Source: Flaveria trinervia
Lineage: Eukaryota > Streptophyta > Magnoliopsida > Asterales > Asteraceae
DNA: 64,000 nucleotides
Reading direction: 5' to 3'
Assembly: GCA_025506515.1 (NCBI GenBank)
Contig: CM046442.1
Span: 59,239,876-59,303,875 of the forward strand
Positions 45,719 to 58,116 of this stretch are shown here, piece after piece. The notes below the pieces were generated by a model that was given only the letters and a program-made list of their open reading frames with translations, searched no databases and was not told where the DNA came from. The position numbers and the translations under genes are program-made. Numbering within the stretch: position 1 is the first letter of the stretch; each line of letters opens with the position of its first letter.

Positions 45719-48225
45719 TAAACTATGGGTTTTGAGGGTAAGGGAGTTGGTTTGGTGGGTTGTGTTTTGGGTGGTTTTGGTTCGGGAATGTTGACAGGCT
45801 GTTCTAGCATCCTTGAGGTGAGTGTGGCTTTTGATTGCTTGGCTAGCTCAGTCCTGCTCCCAGCACCCGCTTAATTCAAAGCTTCAATAACAAGCCCCTT
45901 AGTATATGCTTCAGACGAACAGATCTTGGTGGTGATTGCCAAGATACTGTCCCTGGACCAAGCTTTGATTTCGATCATTGATCTTCCAAGATATTTTGCA
46001 ATAAATCTAATCATGATTTCAAGCCTTTCTCTTTCTAACACTTCATAACTTGCCCATCTATTCTGGATTTCTTTAATCTCTAGTCGTCGAATCTCAGAGT
46101 CAAGTTTATTGGTGTCATGGCCTTGCCTAAACAGCTGATCAATGATGTTGTCCATTGATCTGCTGTGTTCGGCATCAGCCTCTTTTATCAGTAGCTCCAA
46201 GGCTTTATCTTCAGCAATGTGATCATCAGCACCTTTCTTTCGCTTGTAGGTGAGCATGGTTGCTGTTCTTTCTCCTCCTTTTGGGCTTGCTTCGCTTCCT
46301 TCTTTTCTTCGGATCTTTTCCTCTTCTTTTCTTTCACTGCAGTACTCTCCCCCTTTTTGGATGCATTGGAGGAAGGGGTTTGTACCGCAGAAAGAGTCTT
46401 TTGTACAGCAGCATCAATCAGGGGCTGTAAAGTGGAGGAAAGCCTCTCATCAATGGCTTTAGTCACAATATCAGTGATTATGGGTGTGATGAGAGGGAGG
46501 GAATTTTGAAGTACAACACCTATTTTCTCAGGAGGGTTCTGTTCCTGAGAAGTAGGGCCTGAAGCAGAGGCAGGTGGTTGAGTTTGGAGTGGCTCAGTGT
46601 TTGGGAAACCTTCAAGTGAAGGTGCCATCTGTGGGTGGGTAGAGGCAGATGGTCTTTCTCCTTGTGAGAGTTGATCAAGTAGGTTTTGCAGCCTACTGAC
46701 TTTCTCTTCAAGGATTGTGTTCTGGGCAAGAACATCGTAGAAAAAGCCCAGGTCATCATCAGCCGAAGCTGAATCATCTGACCTCCTGCTTAGAGCAGGA
46801 TTTACATGCACTCGGTGTAGACCAGTTGATGCATGTGCCTCTTGTGCTTGGTACTGGGGACTTCCAGCCTCAGGACAGTGTCCATCATCAGCTGTTGCCT
46901 CTAGTGAGGTCTTGGCAATGTTACCAGCCTCATTCTGATCATGTGCTGAGTCAGAGGAGGTGGCAGCCTCACTAGATATTCTAAGCTCCTTGTCTACACC
47001 AGGAGATAGAAGTGGTAAACCCCTGTGCTGTGGGTTCTCAAGTGCACTGTGTTCCTCCCCCTCAATTGTAGAGGTATTCCCAGTCAGTGTTTCTGGGGAG
47101 GGGGTGAGGAGTGCAGTTGAGTCAGCACTTGTGCAACTATTAAAGTTGGGCTGTGAGGGGCGGTTGTTTGGGGTGAAGGGATAGAAGCAGTGTGCACCTG
47201 GGAAGGTTGGTGCTCTTCAATGGCAATCCCCTCAAGTGAGGAAGATCCCAGATATGTAGGTACCCCTTGTGTGGTTGCTTCAAGCTCCTGTTGAGAGGAA
47301 GCCTGAGCGGCTATGGCTGGAAGAGTCATTGTATCCACTAGGGGGTTTGGACTAGTGGATATATCCTGCGTTTGTGTTGCAGGGGCATCCTCAGGGGACT
47401 CAATTCCCTGAGTAGCCGTTTTGGGTTTCTTTTTGGTGGGTTTGGTGGGGACTTTTGATTTGGAGGTGGTGGCTGTGGGTTGCAGCTGCGTGGGTTTTCG
47501 CAGCTTGGCAGCCATTTTTAATGTCTGGTCAGAGTTGTGCCGGGAGTATACTTCCGGCAGAACAGCCGTAGCAGGGACTCCCAAGCCAACAAGTCCCTCA
47601 GCATTAAGCTGGTCTGTAACAATGGCCATTATGAACCGAAGTATCCAACGGTTGGCAGTTAGTTTTTGAGCCATATCTTTGAGCTCTGAAAATATTATTT
47701 CTGAAAATTTTAGCGGTTGTTGCTCAAGGATAGAATACATTACCTGCTGCCATTTCGTCGACATTTGATCCCAAGACGACGTCTTAGGGGCCAAACATAC
47801 ATTCACCATGTGAAAGATTAGGCGCTCAGCATCATTAAAGTGTTTCTTCAAGATAGTGGAGGCACTGAGATCGCCTTGATATCCATGTTGGGCAAAGGAT
47901 AGATCTGTGGTGCCCTTTGGATATCCAGCAGGAGAACTAGCATCATTCAGATGAAGAATTTTGTGGATTATCGCAGGAGTGATGACTACTTCTTTGTTGT
48001 TTACGACCGACTGGAGGGATGGTCTGTTGTTCTCCCCAGTGGTAACAGTAACGTTCATCCAAAATGGTGCAGGGATTCGGCATGTAGTATGGGATTCAGA
48101 AGAAATGCCGTGTTGTATTGGGACTGAACCATAAGATCGATAGCAGTATCGAACTTAGTCCAGATGGGCGATTTAGTGAGGTAGGCAACACAGTTGTGTC
48201 GTGGTTTAATTTGCATGGACGCCAT
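45719..48225 (-). pseudogene. Envelope-like ORF of element H, truncated
   Basis: Start at 48225: MASMQIKPRHNCVAYLTKS. After a frameshift near 48060 the frame is open to 47084 (324 residues) with RLIFHMVNVCLAPKTSSWDQ and EQQPLKFSEIIFSELKDMAQ, close to element A's protein. Next comes a Pro/Thr/Ser-rich region, then 46811-46188 with NTILEEKVSRLQNLLDQLS and a lysine-rich segment (KEKKRKRSEEKKEAKQ), then 46257-45871, a charged helical region (DSEIRRLEIKEIQNRWASY). The C-terminal third present in A (11300-10420) is missing. Function unknown. Confidence 0.75.
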
Positions 48226-48989
48226 GGAGAAGAGGGAAGTTTTGGAGAGGAACGTTAGGTTTGAAGAAGATGAAGCATTGAGAGCTTAGGTTAGGGATAT
48301 TTATAGGGTACGGGTAAGAAACGACTGAAGGATGTGGTGTTAGTCATCAGTAGTTTTAAACGACCGTTGACATGGTATTATCCTTTCAGACGTTGAAACA
48401 GCTGAAGTCGTGGTGTTAGGCATCAGTAGTTTAGAAAACTACTGAAGACCGTGGTTTTGACTTCAGATGATTGAAACAACTGAGGACTTGGTGTTTGTCA
48501 TCAGTAGTTATGAAACTACTGAAGACAGTGGTTTTGTCATCAGCTGTTGTAAACACTGAAGACTTGGTGTTAGTCATCAGTAGTTATAAAACTACTAAAG
48601 ACATGGTTTTGCTTCAGTTGTTTAGAATGAAACAGCAGTTGTACAAACGACTAAAGAGAAAGTTCTCTTCAGCTGTTTTCGTCAATTCATAGCTTTTCAG
48701 CTGTTTCATACTGTCCTCAACACATTCATCAGTCTTTTTGGCTGATTTCAGTTGTTTCATAGGACATCAATACTTATCTGTTTTTACTTATCGCAGTAGT
48801 TGTAACTGCATCAGTAGTTGTAACTACATCAGTAGTTTAAAACAGATGAAGTACTTCAGTACTTGTGAGACATTTAGCCTTCAGTAGTTATAAAAACTAC
48901 TGAGGGTAAAAGAGCTCATCAGTACTTATATGTGACATAGGTACTAATGATCATCAGTACTTATTACTAAGATCATCAGTAGTTGTCAC
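48226..48989. other. pol-env spacer of element H with hairpin array
   Basis: This is non-coding. Three strong dyads sit about 77 bases apart: TCAGTAGTTT/AAACTACTGA around AGA (48423-48445), TCAGTAGTT/AACTACTGA around ATGA (48501-48522) and AGTAGTT/AACTACT around ATAA (48579-48596). Weaker dyads lie between them (near 48462 and 48539). Single CAGTAGTTG motifs continue to about 48985. Confidence 0.8.
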
Positions 48990-51900
48990 TTATTCTAGCT
49001 GCAGCATACCAAGCCTTAACACCAGGTTTTGGAAAGTTGAACTATCCAAAGGCTTAGTAAAAATGTCTGCAAGCTCATCAGCACTAGGCACAAACTTAGG
49101 ATCAATCAGACCTTTTTCAAAACAATCCCTTATAAAATGATGTTTGATCTCTATATGTTTGGTCCTAGAGTGCTGGACTGGATTTTTGACAATGCAAAGA
49201 GCTGAAGCACTATCCATTAACAATGGAGTCTTAGTCTCTGTAATGCCATAATCCAAAAGTTGGTTTTGAAGCCAGAGTACCTGAGATGTACAACTTGCAG
49301 CCGCAATGTACTCTGCTTCAGCAGTTGATGTAGAAACTGAGGTCTGTTTCTTGCTCTGCCAAGAAATCAAGCAGTTGCCTAGGAATTGACATCCACCAGA
49401 CGTTGATTTCCTGGTCAACTTACACCCTGCATAGTCACTGTCAGAAAAAGCAACTAATTTACCAGAATGTCCAGTAGAATACCATAAACCTAGAGATGGA
49501 GTGCCTTGCAGATATCTAAAGATCCTCTTGACTGAAATCTAGCACAAACACATGTAGCAAACATAATATCTGGTCTAGAAGCTGTTAAATACATCAAGGA
49601 CCCAATCATCCATCTGTAAAGTGTTTCATCACCACTTTACCTTTCTGATCAGTATCCAGTTGTGTGGTGCTGCACATGGTGGTAGAACAGGGCTTACAGT
49701 TTTGTAAATCAAACTTTTGCAAAAGATCTTTTGTGTATTTGGACTGATGAATGAAAATTCCATCAGCCTTTTGTTTGATTTGCAACCCCAGAAAGAACTG
49801 TAATTCTCCCATGGCACTCACTTCAAACTTCTGTTGCATCAACTTTGTAAAGGCATCACACAACTTTGGATCAGAGGATGCAAAAATGATATCATCTACA
49901 TAAATTTGAACAAGTAGATTATGCTGCCCAGCTTTCTTAATGAATAAAGTCTTATCTATGGAGCCTCTAGTGAAATTGTTTTCCAGAAGAAAGTTTGATA
50001 ATGTCTCATACCAGGCTCTAGGAGCTTGTTTTAACCCATAAGAGCCTTATCAAGCTTATACACCCAATTAGGATGTTTATTGTCCTCAAAGCCTGGAGGT
50101 TTACATACATAAACCTCTTCTTTAATTTTTCAATACAAAAATGCACTTTTACATCCATTTGAAAAACTTTAAGGTTTTGATAAGCAGCATAAGCTAAAAC
50201 AATCGAATTGCTTCCAGTCTGGCTACAGGGGCAAAGGTTTCATCATAATCAATACCTTCTTCTTGTGCAACCCCTGAACAACCAGTTTGGCCTTGTTCTT
50301 AACAATAAGCCCATTTTCATCAGTTTTGTTCCTAAACACCCATTTAGTGCCTATTGCACACTTACCTGGAGGTAGAGGAACCAGTTCCCACACTTGTTGT
50401 TTCTTGAACTGAAGAAGCTCAAGCTGCATGGCATCAACCCATCCATTGTCCTTTAAAGCAATGTGATAATTCTTTGGCTCTTGCTGACTGATGAAGAGAG
50501 CATAGAAGCAGAAATTTGACAATTGACTTCTTGTTGATACTCCAGCAGTGATATCACCAATGATTTGAGACATAGGGTGATTCTTCAGATCTTGATACAC
50601 AATGAGATCTGTGCAAGTGTTTGTAGCAGGCTCAGCAGTAACAGATGGTGATGGTGAATCATTTCCTTGAAACCAATCAGTGGATGGTAATTCAAAGGAA
50701 GTTGAATTCGAAGAGATCTCATCAGCATTTGTGGTGGATGGTGCTACTGGAGCTACAGGAACATCAGGTCTAGCTGAATCAGGCAGCTGATCACTAAACC
50801 TGAAGAGGTGAGTACTGCAATCATCATCATTATCAGCAGTACCACTGGGTGGTGAACTGTTGACAGGAGCAACAGTAGGAGTTTGATGAGGAACTTAACA
50901 TGTAGAGTTTCTTCAACCATCTTTGTTAGCAGTTGAAGACTCTGTATGCCTTACAAGTAGATGAATAACCAACAAAATACCCTGCATCCACCTTAGGATC
51001 AAATTTATGGAGTTGATCCTTTGTGTTGAGAATAAAACAGGGACACCCAAATGCTTTGAAAAATGAAATCAGAGGAGCCAAATGATGGAGAACTTCATAT
51101 GGAGTCTTCATCAATCTCTGATTTACTAAAACTCTATTTTGCACATAGCAAGCTGTGTTGACAGCTTCAGCCCAAAAGGTCAGTGGCAACCTAGAGTCAG
51201 CCAGCATGGACCTTGCAGCTTCAATGAGGGTCCTGTTCTTTCTCTCCACTACTCCATTTTGTTCTGGAGTCCTTGGAATGCTGAACTGCCTTTTGATTCC
51301 TTTTGAAATATAGAAGACATCAAGTGTATGATTTCTGAATTCAGTTCCATTGTCACTCCTAATACACTTGACTGGAAGGGAATACTGCTTCTCAATATAC
51401 AACACAAAGTGAATAATCTTCTGAGCAGCCTCATCCTTTGAATGTAGGAAGAAAGTCCATACAAATCTGGAGTAATCATCCACAATTACCAGACAGTATT
51501 TCTTCTTTGCCATGCTCATTACTCTCACAGGACCAAATAGATCCATATGCAGTAATTGCAAGCAGGCAGTGGACTTAGGCACTTCAATAGGAGGGAATGA
51601 GACTTTGTGCTGTTTTCCTTTTAAACAAGCAGTGCAGGTTTCATCACAGTGGAACTCCTTTATTGGTAAGCCTCTGACTAAACTTTTGTGGGTAAGCTGA
51701 TTCATGTTTTTGACATTAACATGACCAAGCCTCCTATGCCACAGTTTAGATTCTTGAGAAGAGGCTTTGGAAAATAGGCAAGGATTGCCTTTGAGATCTA
51801 TCTTCTTAGAAAGATCTAAGGCATACACTCTTCCTGTCCTGTTGGCTTTCAAGAGAGTGTGATCATCCAACACCTTGTCAATCAAGTGCAAAACTTTGGA

Positions 51901-52190
51901 TGACAGAATCCTACAGTTTTGACTGGTGAAAAGGGCAACATGGCCTTTATCACACATTTGACTGACACTCAAGAGATTGTACTTGAGATTTTCCACATGA
52001 TTAACATCATCAAATTTGATTTCTCCATGGAGACAAAGCCCTTACCGATGATGTAACCCCTAGCATCATTGCCAAAAGAGACAAATCCCTTCTTTCCTTG
52101 AGAGTAGTCATGAACAAGAGAGCTGTTCCCAGTCATGTGCATAGATCCCCCACTGTCTACATACCAGATGCTACTTTGGCATGTTGAAGA
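48990..52190 (-). pseudogene. Element H pol (AP, IN, RT, RNase H)
   Basis: AP: WYVDSGGSMHMTGNSS (about 52170). An open frame of 356 residues (51996-50926) covers the pre-integrase zinc region (HRRLGHVNVKNMNQLTHKSL, CTACLKGKQH) and the integrase core with MDLFGPV, IRSDNGTEFRNH and NGVVERKNRTLIEA, so the three catalytic acidic residues are in place. RT: GTKWVFRNKTDENG (50600-50223), YVDDIIFASS (near 49890) and GELQFFLGLQIKQK (49863-49606). RNase H: 49418-48990, TAEAEYIAAASCTSQ to ADELADIFTKPLDSS. Frameshifts lie near 52000, 50900, 50220-49990 and 49600. Confidence 0.9.
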
Positions 52191-55054
52191 ACCCTGCAAT
52201 AATAAACAATCAGTTAGTTTTAGAGACCCAAACCTTGTTGGTTTTGGGCCTGGTCTCATCAATAGATGGTAAACTAACAGGTTTATTTGAAACAACAGCC
52301 TGAGACGAAGAAGATGTGTAGAAGAGGAGTCCTTTGGCTTGGACCTCCTTTTCTGTGGTTTCAACATAGGAGTGTCTAGTTGGTTAACTCTACCCAACAG
52401 ATGTTGAACCATCATTACCAGCTGTGTCTGATTTTGTGATAAAGCTTTCAGCTCATCAGACACATTGCTAGTGGAGTTTGATAAGTTCCTATGTTGCACC
52501 TTCTTCTTCTGAGCACTCTCAGCTGTCACCTGTTTAACCCCTTCCTTTTTGGATTTCTTTGAGGACTTAAGGGTTACAGGATTTGATGTTGCTGATACAA
52601 TGTGGTCTCAAACTCAGTTTTCATTTTTACCATTTTCTCTTTAATTTCTTCTTTTTGTTTGAGTTTGGAACCTCTTTTGTACCAACAATCATCTGTAAGA
52701 TGATTGAACAGACCACATACTACACATGGTTTCTTCTTCATCTTAGGTTGATCATCAACTAAAGAGGGTGAGGCAACTGAAGACTTGTTCTTCAATGCTT
52801 TGGAAGCATTGTTTGCTTTCTTGACTGCCTATTTAGTGGTCTTCAAACTCTTTCTACTATCAGTTTTCTTCTCTTCAGTACTGACAGCAGTTGAAGTTTG
52901 AACTTCAGGTGTTAGATCCTGCTCTCTAGTCCTTTCAGGACCTTCAGAATTAACTCCTGAGTTGATCAACTCATTAATCATGTGAATGTCAGCATTTGAA
53001 CCATCAACATTAGCTGATAAGTTCAAAGAGGGCTTGATGCTGACTGCTACTTCTGATTGTGCTGTATCAGAAGGTAGATCACATGATGTGATGGATTGGT
53101 TATCACTCTCACCATCAGATTCTACCTCTGCTCTTGGGGTAAAATCTGTAGGTGGAGCAGTGTGATTGTAACCAATTCCAAACTTCACATTTGAAGCAGA
53201 TTGCTTACCAAGAAGCATTTCAAAACCTTTGCATGATTGTACCCATCTATCACACTCGACCTGGGTAACTGCAAGGGTTTCTTTGAGATCTTTGTACTTC
53301 TCTAGAAGTACTTCTTCTCTAGCCTTATCATCAATTATTTGGCAATTCAGTTTATAAATCTCATCATTTTTATCTTTAAGCACAGACTCAAACTCAGCTT
53401 TGTTTTTGGAAATTATTTGTTCTAGCTCAATGTTCTTATTAATTAGAGCTACATTTGCTTCTCTAATGGAAGCAAATGCTGCTATGCATGGTTCAGAACA
53501 TAATTTGGCTTTTGCCTCAGTGGATACCTGTGATACCTGAGGTGTAGAGGCATTAGAAAATGAAGTATCAGCAGACTCCAAAGCCATAAGAGCCAGATTC
53601 CCAAAAGGACTGTCACCACCATGTTGACCAACACCTGAAAACAGTTGATCATGACCAGACATGTCATCTGGTAAACTGCTCCAGTCAACAACTCCTGGGG
53701 TGAAGAAGCTGTGTTGTTGAGGTTGAGTTTGTTGATGAGATTGGGATGGCTGAGGTTCTGGTAGTGCATGAGGTTGTGGTGCCATAGGAACTTGAACTTG
53801 ATTTGACTATGGCATGTAATAGCAAGGGTACGGATATGGCATTTGACCCTGAGGAACAAAATATGCCGGAGATTGTTGTTGAGGATGATGACTAGAGGTG
53901 ACAGGATGTTGCCCTCTGTGTTGTTGACTATTGCCAGGAAAAGTCACAAAGGGTGCAGTGGAGTTAGATCCAGTTGATCTACACTCTCTTGCAAAGTGTC
54001 CAAGCCTTTGGCATTTGTGACACCTCAACTTGCTCTTGTCAAAACCAACTTTGGTTTTGCCAGAGAGTCCTGGGAATTTTCTTCCAGTTCTTTTATAGAA
54101 CTTCTGAGATCTGATATTTATCAGGGCCATTTGGCTCAAAATATCCATCTCTTCTAAGTCATCATCAGCAATCCCCTTGAGATCATCCATAATGAAGCAT
54201 AAATTGTCATTATTACACCCAGTAAACTGACCATCAATACTCACAAATGCACAATCAGAAGTGCTTGAAGAGAAATTAATATGCTCATCATACTGGCATT
54301 CAGATGAAGCATATTCTGACTCATGACCCACCAAGGCAGTGTTGCCTGGTACAAAGTCTTCAGTGAGCTTTCCAGATGAAGACAACTTTCTCTTCTGTTC
54401 TATCTCTCTCTCAAACGTGAGCAGTTTCCCATGGAGTTGGGTGAGAGATAGTTTGTCCAAACTTGCACTGGAGCGTAGGACAATAGTATATGTGTCCCAT
54501 CTCTCAGGCAGTGATCTGAGAAATCTGTTATTCATCTGAATATTTGTGTACTCAAGTTTGACCATTTTTAGTTCAGAGATCAAACAAGAGAACCGCTCAT
54601 ATTGTTGAGTCAGTGTCTCACCCTTTCTATGAGAGAATGTCTCATATTGTTTGGCAAGAATTTCTCTATTATTTGCGAAGACCTCATCTGTGCCTCCAAA
54701 TTGTTCTTTCAAGGCATTCCAGAGGTCATGGGCAGTTTCATGATGCATTAGCCCAGAATAGATTTCATTTGGCAGTGCCATGGCCAGAATTCCATGGGCT
54801 TTTGCATCAATTTCAAGCAACTTCTTATCCTCATCTGAGTATTGCTCCCTCCTCTTCAGAACCATTTGATTGGTTTCCGAGTTATTCACCATAGGCTTGT
54901 GTGGACCATGTACCACTGATGTCCAACAACCTGCGCTGTTAACAGACAGGTGATGGAGCATACGTCTTTGCCATATGTTATACTCATTCCTAACCAGCAT
55001 TGGTGGCTTGGTTGAGGAACCAGTATTGTGAGGATCATTGGAGGGAGTGGTCAT
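52191..55054 (-). pseudogene. Element H gag
   Basis: Start at 55054: MTTPSNDPHNTGSSTKPPML, then NEYNIWQRRMLHHLSVN. 415 residues are open, including the gag domain (NRFLRSLPERWDTYTIVLRS) and the knuckle CHKCQRLGHFAREC. A TAG at 53807-53809 interrupts the Gln-rich linker; G has CAG there, so it is a C-to-T nonsense change. The frame reopens to 52829 (coiled-coil region with EANVALINKNIELEQIIS), is stopped once more, and gives a second knuckle-like CVVCGLFNHLTDDC. A frameshift follows near 52574. The gag end has the stop and 3'-splice-like CTAAC...TTGCAG at 52196-52217. Confidence 0.88.
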
Positions 55055-55269
55055 TTTCAGTTCAAAAACAATTTAATTCAAGCTTTTAAAAGTTTTAAAC
55101 AGACCACAACAAACTCAATGAAAACCAAGAGAAGATCTCAGGATGAATGACCAGAAATACAGAAAATTCAATCTCTATAACCGTTTCTTGCAAAAACAAA
55201 AGCTAATTCAATCAAACTTAGATCTTGAATAGCAGTTTCAATGATCAATTATTAGATCGATCAATGATT

Positions 55270-55286
55270 AACCTGCTCTGATACCA
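55270..55286 (-). other. Primer-binding site of element H
   Basis: The minus strand reads TGGTATCAGAGCAGGTT, two bases from the LTR: the exact initiator tRNA-Met complement core used by Copia elements. Confidence 0.9.
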
Positions 55287-55288
55287 TT

Positions 55289-56187
55289 TGACAGGATCCG
55301 ATCACAAGTTTGATGTATTAGAGTTCAAAGCAGCGGAATACGAACAAGAATTAGACAAATTGTAGCAAGCAATCGATACTTGTATGCATTAAGCACATAC
55401 GGTTATAGGGAGAGAATATATATTTCTGATTTCAAGGAATGTTTATAGATAGAATATTTCTAATCAAATCATTCATTCATTCCATTCATTCTTCATCCCA
55501 ATATTACAATAGGTTGTCACTCCTTATATAGAGTGCAACAATCACTGCTGTTATCACGGAAAGTGACAACTGGCAGATCTAATACAAAAATACTAACTCT
55601 TAACAAACTACTAAAATGTTCACAACTACTGAGAACATATCAGAGTGTTAAGTACAAAATATAAAACTACTGAAACTACAACGACTGAAGAACAAGCTCT
55701 TCAGTCGTTTTACAAGACTACTGAAACATAAAACTACTGAAACTAGAAATATAAAACTACTGATATCACAACTACTGAAGAAGTACTCTTCAGCAGTTGT
55801 GACAAACTACTGACGCTTCAGTACTTGATCTTCAGACTTTGACCTTCAGATGTTTCATCAGCTGATGACTTCAGTAGATATCATCAGCTGATGTCGTCAG
55901 TCTTTGTCTTCAGACTTTGTACATCAGTTGTTGATCTTCAGCACTTGTAAACTCTTCAGCTGTTGTACTTCAGTACTTTGGTCTTTCAGCTTCAGCACTT
56001 GTGTTCTTCAGCTGTTGTACTTCAGCACTTTAGTTCTTCAGCTGTTGGAATCTTCAGCACTTGATCTTCAGCTGTTGAAGTCTTCAGCACTTGTCAAACT
56101 GCTAATGAGTCTTTCAGCAGTTGTTGTGATACCATGTGGGACTTAGAGGTTTTCTGATCTTGGCTCATTGGTTCTTTTGGTCCAACA
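55289..56187 (-). repeat. 5' LTR of element H, 899 bp
   Basis: In minus sense it runs from TGTTGGACCAAAAGAACC to GATCCTGTCA, near-identical to G's LTR (61251-62143) in reverse. TATATAAG lies at 55523-55530 (minus). It carries CTTCAGCACTTG / CTTCAGCTGTTG runs and the CATCAGCTGATG palindrome. Confidence 0.93.
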
Positions 56188-56192
56188 AACAT

Positions 56193-57899
56193 TAAAATAA
56201 CTTTCATTCATTATAAATGCTTTTGTAGGTTAATACAATCATTCATTTCAAAACATCATTCGTTCGCATTACAATGCAAGAACATTAAACAACAGAATGC
56301 CATCCAAAATGCCAAGTAGCTGCCCCGCACCACCCTCAGCAATGCTCACCTGCCAACTTGAAAATGTATAAAAAGTTAGCGTTGCTGATTGAGTTCTAGT
56401 TTTATAAAAACATTGCATTACCTTCCATTCATTAAAAACATATTCATTACTATCGCACGTGATCAAACATCGTACATACATGAACGTAATATTATTATCT
56501 TCAACATCTTTCGTTAGTACATTTCACACCTCCCGTACATATCGCACATATCGCACGTATCGCACATATCGCACATATCGCATGTATGGAGTGGTCACCA
56601 GGATAGACTCCCCTTGTGTGTGTGAACTCTTATGGGTTAGCCAAAATCGCAAATAGATATACACACATAATTAGAAAATTTCCCGTTATTGGAGCAGTCA
56701 CAAAGACTGAACTCTTACTGTGCGTATGAACCCTTATGAGTATGCAAAATCGCACGTTGTAGACACACACAAGGTAACAACTCTCAAGGAGTTGTGAACT
56801 TCCCTTCATATGCTTGCAAGGCTTTCCATTACTTTCTCTTTCATTAATGCATGCTTTTATTCATTATGTTTCTCTTTCATTATCTTAAATATTTCGTTTC
56901 ATTAAGATAATACTTTACATGGTGTGATATTGTTAATGAACGTAAAGTATTATCTTAACGAAGCGAAATATTTAAGATAATGAAAGAGGAACATAATTAA
57001 TGAATGCATGCATTAATGAAAGAGAAAGTAATGAAAAGCCTTGCAAGCATATGAAGGGAAGTTCACAACTCATTGACAGTTGTTACCTTGTGTGTGTCTA
57101 CAGCGTGTGATTTTGGCTAACTCATAAGGGTTCATACACACAGTAAGCGTTCAGTCTTGGTGACTGCTCCAATAACGTGCGATTTTCTAATTACCGTGTG
57201 TATATCTATTTACAACATGCGATCTTGGCTAACCCATAAGAGTTCACACACACACACACAGGGGGAGTCTGTCCTAGTGACCACTCCATACGTGCGATAT
57301 GTGCGATACGTGCGATTGGTGCGATACGTGCGATACGTGCGATATGTGCGATACATGCGATATTTGCGATACGTGCGATATGTGCGATACGTGTGATATG
57401 TGCGATACTTGTGATATGTGCGATACGTGTGATATGTGCGATACATGTGATATGTGCGGGATGTGCGAAATGTACTAATGAACGATGTTGAAGATAATAA
57501 TTATTACCTTGATGTATGTACGATGTGTGATCACGTGCGATAGTAATGAAAATGTTTTTAATGAATGGAATGTAATGCAATGTTTTTATAAAACTAGAAC
57601 TCACTCACCAACGCTGACTTTTTATACATTTTCCAGTTGGCAGGTGAGCATTGCTGAGGATGGCGCGGGGCAGCTAATTGGCATTTTGGATGGCATTCTG
57701 TTGTTTAATGTTTTTTCATTGTAATGCGAACGAACGATGTTTGAAATGAATAATATTTATTAACTTTCAAAAGCATTTATAATGTAATGAAAAGTTATTT
57801 TAATGTTCTGTTACGATGTTTTATGAAGGTTAAATGTAATTATATGTTTTATGTGCGATGATCGACCAGCTCTAAGCGTCCCTGGATCGGGGCCTTATA
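56193..57899. repeat. Fold-back 5' LTR of element D: two inverted LTR arms
   Basis: 56193-56918 continues the minus-oriented U5/R part of D's LTR. From 56942 to 57899 the same sequence runs back in plus orientation to the U5 terminus (CGGGGCCTTATA). The 23-base loop (56919-56941) and the CTTTAC/GTAAAG junction coincide with the inverted repeat seen at 6227-6261 in the normal LTR. The outer U3 and the usual LTR start are absent. The arms differ by scattered changes and by copy number of the 9-bp repeat. TAATA follows (57900-57904), matching the left end of D. Confidence 0.85.
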
Positions 57900-57904
57900 T
57901 AATA

Positions 57905-58116
57905 AACATAATGTAGTGACCATAATACCCAATTATTATTAATGATCGAATTAATATTATATATAAGATTAATCATCATAATATAATGTTATACATATTT
58001 ATACAATTGATATCAAAGAAATTATTTTGACAATATGAGAAACAAAGAGAATAACTATTTAACTAGTTTCTTGTAGTCTTCAAAAGTGATATCATAAATG
58101 ATATCAATTCAATGAT
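57905..58116. other. AT-rich flank between D and F
   Basis: 212 bases of AT-rich DNA with no gene and no similarity to the elements; probably the insertion site context of D or F. Confidence 0.5.

Larger units (their letters stand above)
45719..56187 (-). mobile_element. Sirevirus-like Copia element H, lacking its 3' LTR
   Basis: A 5' LTR (55289-56187), PBS (55270-55286), gag, pol, spacer and an envelope-like ORF run leftward, but the ORF breaks off at about 45719 with no PPT or 3' LTR. D's LTR sequence resumes on both sides with AACAT (45714-45718 and 56188-56192). H is closely related to G and more distantly to A. Confidence 0.85.
5254..57899 (-). mobile_element. Ty3/Gypsy (Tekay-like chromovirus) element D, host of the other insertions
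   Basis: The element has a 3' LTR at left (5254-7767), a PPT, pol remains (7790-9350), protease (35613-35909), gag (35888-36087 and 44205-45206), a PBS (about 45606-45620) and a rearranged 5' LTR (45622-45718 plus 56193-57899). Gene order on the minus strand is gag-AP-RT-RH-IN with a chromodomain-like tail, which is the chromovirus order. Flanks TAATA at 5249-5253 and 57900-57904 match. Three later insertions (A, C, H) account for about 45 kb of its span. Part of RNase H and the integrase core are deleted, so D is dead. Confidence 0.8.
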
